Shown in pieces: positions 61,269-64,000 of a stretch of 64,000 nt of DNA (position 1 is its first letter; the number at the start of each line of letters is the position of its first letter). The stretch lies in NCBI GenBank assembly GCA_965234325.1, contig OZ248415.1, positions 248,001 to 312,000 on the forward strand, in the 5' to 3' direction. The notes beneath the pieces are model-generated. The model searched no databases and was not told the DNA's origin. It was given only the letters and a program-made list of their open reading frames with translations. Both the position numbers and the translations under genes were made by a program. Source of the DNA: Limnohabitans kasalickyi (GTDB lineage Bacteria > Pseudomonadota > Gammaproteobacteria > Burkholderiales > Burkholderiaceae_C).

Positions 61269-62204
61269 ATGACCAAGGTACTTTCTTTGCCAGCAAGCGC
61301 GACGGCAAACTTTCGCCAGCTCGACGATGGTCAGGGTGGTTGGTTGCAAACGGCGAAGCGGCAACTCAAGTTCAATTTGCGTCACTGGATGTGCCGGAGA
61401 CATTTAGCGCGCATCCGACATTACGTTGATGCGCGGGGTTTGAGCGGTGTCATGACCCGCCATGACATGCAGCTGATGTTTCGACCCATGCGTTCTTACC
61501 TCTGGCGCTCGCTCAATGCGCAGACGCGAACTGACGCGATGTTGTCGCATTTTGATTGGCTGACGGCCCATGTGTCGGCATCCGTTATTCAAGATTTTTA
61601 CGATCAAGGCATCATTGAGTTGTACACGCAAGAATGCCCCGAAGGTGTGATCAGCATTGATTTACTACCTGGCCGTTCCTTGGGGCGCGAAGGGGAGATG
61701 GAGTTGCATCTCAAGCTCAACAAAGTCACGGTCATGAAGGCTGCTTTGAGTGTGTTGGCGCATACGCATTTGCAAGGGGGCCACTCGGGTGATATGTTGG
61801 TGATTGGCAATATTCAAGGTCAACGCCAAGCCCAGCAAGAAATCAAATGGGTCACGCAGCGCCTAGAGCGCACACGACCGCACAACATTTTGTTGACCGC
61901 TTTTCAGGCGCTGGTCTCAGGTTGGCAACTGACGGATCTGTTGGGTGTTGCAGATCACGAGCACGCTTATGCGGGATATCGCAGCCTGTCGCGTCGGGTG
62001 GGCCAAAACTACGATGCCATCTGGAAAGAGTTGGGGGCTACCCAGTTGGTTGGGAAATCGCATTGGCGTTTGCCGATGGAATGGGTGCAGCGTTCGGAGC
62101 AAGAGGTCCCGTCAAGCAAGCGCTCCCAGCTGCGTCGAAAAAATGAAATTCGGCAAAAAATCTTTGATCAAGTTGCTGTGCGTGCAGCATCGCTACTTAA
62201 GTAA
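61269..62204 (+). CDS. VirK/YbjX family protein (DUF535)
   Basis: 311 residues. The middle and C-terminal parts (RHDMQLMFRPMRSYLWRSLNAQTRTDAMLSHFDWL, GRSLGREGEMELHLKL, MLVIGNIQGQ, GYRSLSRRVGQNYDAIWKELGA) follow the VirK/YbjX pattern. Relatives have been linked to envelope stress or virulence in enterobacteria, but the molecular function is unknown. ATG 61269 was chosen; the longer frame to 61224 overlaps the tRNA-Gly terminator. A hairpin terminator follows. Confidence 0.8.
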   Translation: MTKVLSLPASATANFRQLDDGQGGWLQTAKRQLKFNLRHWMCRRHLARIRHYVDARGLSGVMTRHDMQLMFRPMRSYLWRSLNAQTRTDAMLSHFDWLTAHVSASVIQDFYDQGIIELYTQECPEGVISIDLLPGRSLGREGEMELHLKLNKVTVMKAALSVLAHTHLQGGHSGDMLVIGNIQGQRQAQQEIKWVTQRLERTRPHNILLTAFQALVSGWQLTDLLGVADHEHAYAGYRSLSRRVGQNYDAIWKELGATQLVGKSHWRLPMEWVQRSEQEVPSSKRSQLRRKNEIRQKIFDQVAVRAASLLK

Positions 62205-62231
62205 AAAGCCTGCGTTCACGCAGGCTTTTTT
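62203..62231 (+). terminator. Terminator after the VirK/YbjX gene
   Basis: AAAAAGCCTGCG (62203-62214), TTCA loop, CGCAGGCTTTTTT. The T tract also reads out of the opposite strand, so it can serve the next minus-strand gene. Confidence 0.88.
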
Positions 62232-62254
62232 GTTGCATGCTTTTTATTGGGTGT

Positions 62255-62638
62255 TTATTTTTTGGGTGCTGTGCCGCCGCTCTTGACACATTCATCCATC
62301 GTTTTGAATTCGGTGAACTTCTTGGTACGTTCATAACTGGGGCTGGCTTTGTCATGGCAAATGCCGGCGTCTGATTTTTTGACCATGACCTCGGCAGCGG
62401 CGGCTTGTCCGTTGGGCGCCCGGCCACCTGTTTTAAGGCATTCTTCCATCGACGCGAAGGCGGTGAATTTTTTGGTGCTGGTGAATGAGGCGCTGGTCTT
62501 ATCGTGACAAATGCCGGCGTCTGATTTTTTAACGACGGGTTCTGCCGACGCAGCAGTTTTTGGGTCTGATGCGTGACTCAGGTTGATACCCAAGACCAGA
62601 AAAATTCCGAGTGAAAGTTTGAAAAAATTTAAATTCAA
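62255..62638 (-). CDS. Small secreted protein with two tandem ICHDK repeats
   Basis: 127 residues. A signal peptide (MNLNFFKLSLGIFLVLGINLSHA, cut after SHA) leads to two 50-residue repeats, each KKSDAGICHDK, then TKKFTxF, MEECLK or MDECVK, GGxAP, with two Cys per repeat that could form a disulfide. At DNA level 23 bases are identical between repeats (62358-62380 and 62508-62530), 150 apart. The start is TTG 62638 with an AAAGGAG site. Similar Cys-His motifs occur at the ends of some secreted nucleases by my recollection, but this protein has no catalytic domain. Function unknown. Confidence 0.8.
   Translation of the reverse strand: MNLNFFKLSLGIFLVLGINLSHASDPKTAASAEPVVKKSDAGICHDKTSASFTSTKKFTAFASMEECLKTGGRAPNGQAAAAEVMVKKSDAGICHDKASPSYERTKKFTEFKTMDECVKSGGTAPKK
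62358..62530. repeat. 150-bp tandem duplication inside the secreted-repeat gene
   Basis: Two copies at a period of 150 bases (50 codons); the segments 62358-62380 and 62508-62530 are identical, other parts have diverged. This in-frame duplication built the two-repeat protein. Confidence 0.75.
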
Positions 62639-62753
62639 GATGCTTCTCCTTTGTGGTGAATCGAATATAGCGCATCCATTTGTTGATTCGAATGCACGTA
62701 TCCCCGAGAGCCGCCATGGCTTGGCGTAAAATCAAGACCACGTCAAAGACACC

Positions 62754-62844
62754 GCCCGAGTGGTGAAATAGGTAGACACAAGAGACTTAAAATCTCTCGC
62801 TTTCCGTAAGGGGCGTACCGGTTCGATTCCGGTCTCGGGCACCA
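62754..62844 (+). tRNA. tRNA-Leu (TAA)
   Basis: 91 bases with CCA and the long variable arm of class II tRNAs. Acceptor GCCCGAG/CTCGGGC; anticodon stem AGAGA/TCTCT with loop CTTAAAA, anticodon TAA; T-loop GGTTCGATTCC. Confidence 0.97.
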
Positions 62845-62875
62845 TCAATTTAGGCTGCAAAGAAGGAGTTTCGTC

Positions 62876-63508
62876 ATGGCACGTTACAACGCCGCGTATG
62901 AAATTCACGTTCACGGAGAAGTCTCTCTCCGTGCTGATGTGGACCTTGCTCAACTGCAAGATGCTTTGCGCCCCCTCTGGAAATACGCTGGTTCGTCTTC
63001 TTTGCAAGACGGTGCAACCAGCGCCTACCCCGAAGAGCCCGGTATTCGTTTTGACGCCCAAGCGCATCTGCTGCAAATGTGTTGGACCGTTCCTGGTGAT
63101 GACGATTTTCGCCAATGCTTGGACGAAATGTGCATGAGCTTGAACGAGCTGACGGCTGCAGGTGCTGCGATTGAGGTCACCTTCTATGACAACGCCTTCG
63201 ACGAAGATGACGAGGATCGTGGCGAAGATTCACGCGATGATTTTGTGATGCTCTTCGTGGGGCCCACACCCGCTGACATCATGCAAGCGCAACGCGACAT
63301 GTTGATCAACGACGTGGTGCATTTGATGGAGCGCCATTTCGATGGCGCTGAATTGGGTGGTGTGGTCAACGAAATTGATAAGCTGTTTTCACAACGCTTT
63401 GACAACTTGGTGAACTCGCTCGATCTCGGCCGTCCCCCGCGTGGGTCAGGTGGCAATGGGCACGGTGGCTCTGGCCATGGTGGGCGCAAACCTCGCCATT
63501 TGCACTGA
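62876..63508 (+). CDS. Conserved protein, DUF6806-like, Gly/His-rich tail
   Basis: 210 residues. The core (ARYNAAYEIHVHGEVSLRADVDLAQLQDALRPLWKYAGSSSLQ and CWTVPGDDDFRQCLDEMCMSLNELTAAGAAIEVTFYDNAF) is conserved in Burkholderiales as far as I recall, function unknown. An acidic linker (EDDEDRGEDSRDD) precedes FVMLFVGPTPADIMQAQRDMLI. The last 30 residues are Gly/His-rich, ending GHGGSGHGGRKPRHLH, a possible metal-binding tail. AAGGAG precedes ATG 62876. It lies 31 bases after tRNA-Leu and has its own terminator. Confidence 0.75.
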   Translation: MARYNAAYEIHVHGEVSLRADVDLAQLQDALRPLWKYAGSSSLQDGATSAYPEEPGIRFDAQAHLLQMCWTVPGDDDFRQCLDEMCMSLNELTAAGAAIEVTFYDNAFDEDDEDRGEDSRDDFVMLFVGPTPADIMQAQRDMLINDVVHLMERHFDGAELGGVVNEIDKLFSQRFDNLVNSLDLGRPPRGSGGNGHGGSGHGGRKPRHLH

Positions 63509-63522
63509 ATTGAAAAGACAGT

Positions 63523-63559
63523 AAAAAAACCGGCCTCTGCAAAGAGAACCGGTTTTTTA
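63523..63559 (+). terminator. Terminator after the DUF6806-like gene
   Basis: AAAAAACCGG and CCGGTTTTTT enclose a CTCT-GCAA-AGAG inner hairpin with a GNRA-type loop; A and T tracts on both sides also suit the convergent fumarase gene. Confidence 0.85.
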
Positions 63560-63598
63560 TTGGGCGCTTAAAACGCTCAGCGCTTTAAGACGTCAAGA

Positions 63599-64000
63599 TC
63601 AGTTGGACTTGATGCCAATGCCTTTGAACTCACCCGTGGCAATGCGCTTTTCCCATTCAGCGGGGCCGGTGATGTGGGCGCTGGTGCCACCCGAATCCAC
63701 CGCCACGGTCACGGGCATGTCGACCACATCGAACTCGTAAATGGCTTCCATGCCGAGGTCAGCAAAACCCACCACTTCGGCGTGCTTGATGGCCTTGGAC
63801 ACGAGGTAAGCCGCGCCGCCCACAGCCATCAGGTAAGCCGACTTGTGCTTCTTAATCGCTTCAATGGCGGTTGGGCCGCGCTCAGCTTTGCCCACCATCG
63901 AGATCAAGCCTGTTTCGGCCAGCATCATCTCGGTGAACTTGTCCATGCGTGTGGCGGTGGTGGGGCCGGCTGGGCCCACGGCTTCGTCGCCCACGGGGTC
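63599..64000 (-). CDS. Class I fumarate hydratase, C-terminal part
   Basis: 133 residues visible; the frame is open across the right edge, so the N-terminal part, with the iron-sulfur cluster cysteines, lies beyond the window. DPVGDEAVGPAGPTTATRMDKFTEMMLAETG, LISMVGKAERGPTAIEAIKKHKSAYLMAVGGAAYLVSKAI and EAIYEFDVVDMPVTVAVDSGGTSAH are the beta-domain of class I (4Fe-4S) fumarases (FumA/FumB type), which hydrate fumarate to malate in the TCA cycle. The stop is TGA at 63599-63601. Confidence 0.93.
   Translation of the reverse strand, partial: DPVGDEAVGPAGPTTATRMDKFTEMMLAETGLISMVGKAERGPTAIEAIKKHKSAYLMAVGGAAYLVSKAIKHAEVVGFADLGMEAIYEFDVVDMPVTVAVDSGGTSAHITGPAEWEKRIATGEFKGIGIKSN

Overview
The window looks like a chromosomal segment of a betaproteobacterium, most likely Burkholderiales, family Comamonadaceae (a Limnohabitans- or Rhodoferax-like organism is my inference). 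The reasons are the moderately high GC, the gene order alaA-hom-thrC-mobB-moeA-moaD-moaE-clpB, the order thrS-infC-rpmI-rplT-pheS-pheT-ihfA-merR-tRNA-Pro, priB inside the ribosomal rpsF operon, and an OsmC-YcaO fusion protein. Coding density is very high, with many 4-base ATGA or TGATG overlaps. No phage, insertion sequence, CRISPR array or rRNA operon is visible.

Layout. 1-13.2 kb: the 3' part of one giant gene for a repetitive surface or secreted protein (over 4,400 residues in the window). It has Ig-like and cadherin-like domains, three complete seven-blade FG-GAP propeller modules and a C-terminal region typical of type I secretion substrates. 13.3-14.8 kb: two small putative toxin-antitoxin pairs (DUF4160/DUF2442 and HigB/HigA-like), each followed by a copy of the same ~55-bp terminator repeat that also follows the giant gene. 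14.9-21.7 kb: azlCD amino-acid exporter, a quinone oxidoreductase, surE-pcm-nlpD-rlmD (without rpoS between nlpD and rlmD) and a BI-1 membrane protein. 21.9-27.9 kb: GlcG-like protein, the divergent pair ppsR/ppsA, and a two-part sodium:solute symporter.

28-33.8 kb: rpsF-priB-rpsR-rplI, dnaB with an upstream DnaA box, a PIN-PhoH protein, a Bcp peroxiredoxin and a DUF498 protein. 33.9-43.1 kb: a tightly overlapping run for alanine/threonine synthesis (alaA, hom, thrC) and molybdenum cofactor synthesis (mobB, moeA, moaD, moaE), then clpB with a heat-shock-type promoter candidate. 43.2-48.6 kb: an MFS transporter with a ThDP enzyme, an H1-like SWIB protein, a 500-bp AT-rich regulatory region and isocitrate lyase. 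48.6-56.5 kb: the translation cluster thrS to ihfA plus a MerR regulator; infC begins with ATC. 56.5-64 kb: tRNA-Pro(GGG), the OsmC-YcaO fusion divergent from a B12-binding radical SAM protein, tRNA-Gly(GCC), a VirK/YbjX protein, a secreted repeat protein, tRNA-Leu(TAA), a DUF6806-type protein and the 3' end of a class I fumarase.

Most of the window is core metabolism and translation. The unusual parts are the giant adhesin, the toxin-antitoxin/terminator-repeat island beside it, the OsmC-YcaO plus radical SAM divergon, the 50-residue tandem duplication in a small secreted protein, and several leader or operator structures (clpB, aceA, thrS, rpmI, dnaB).
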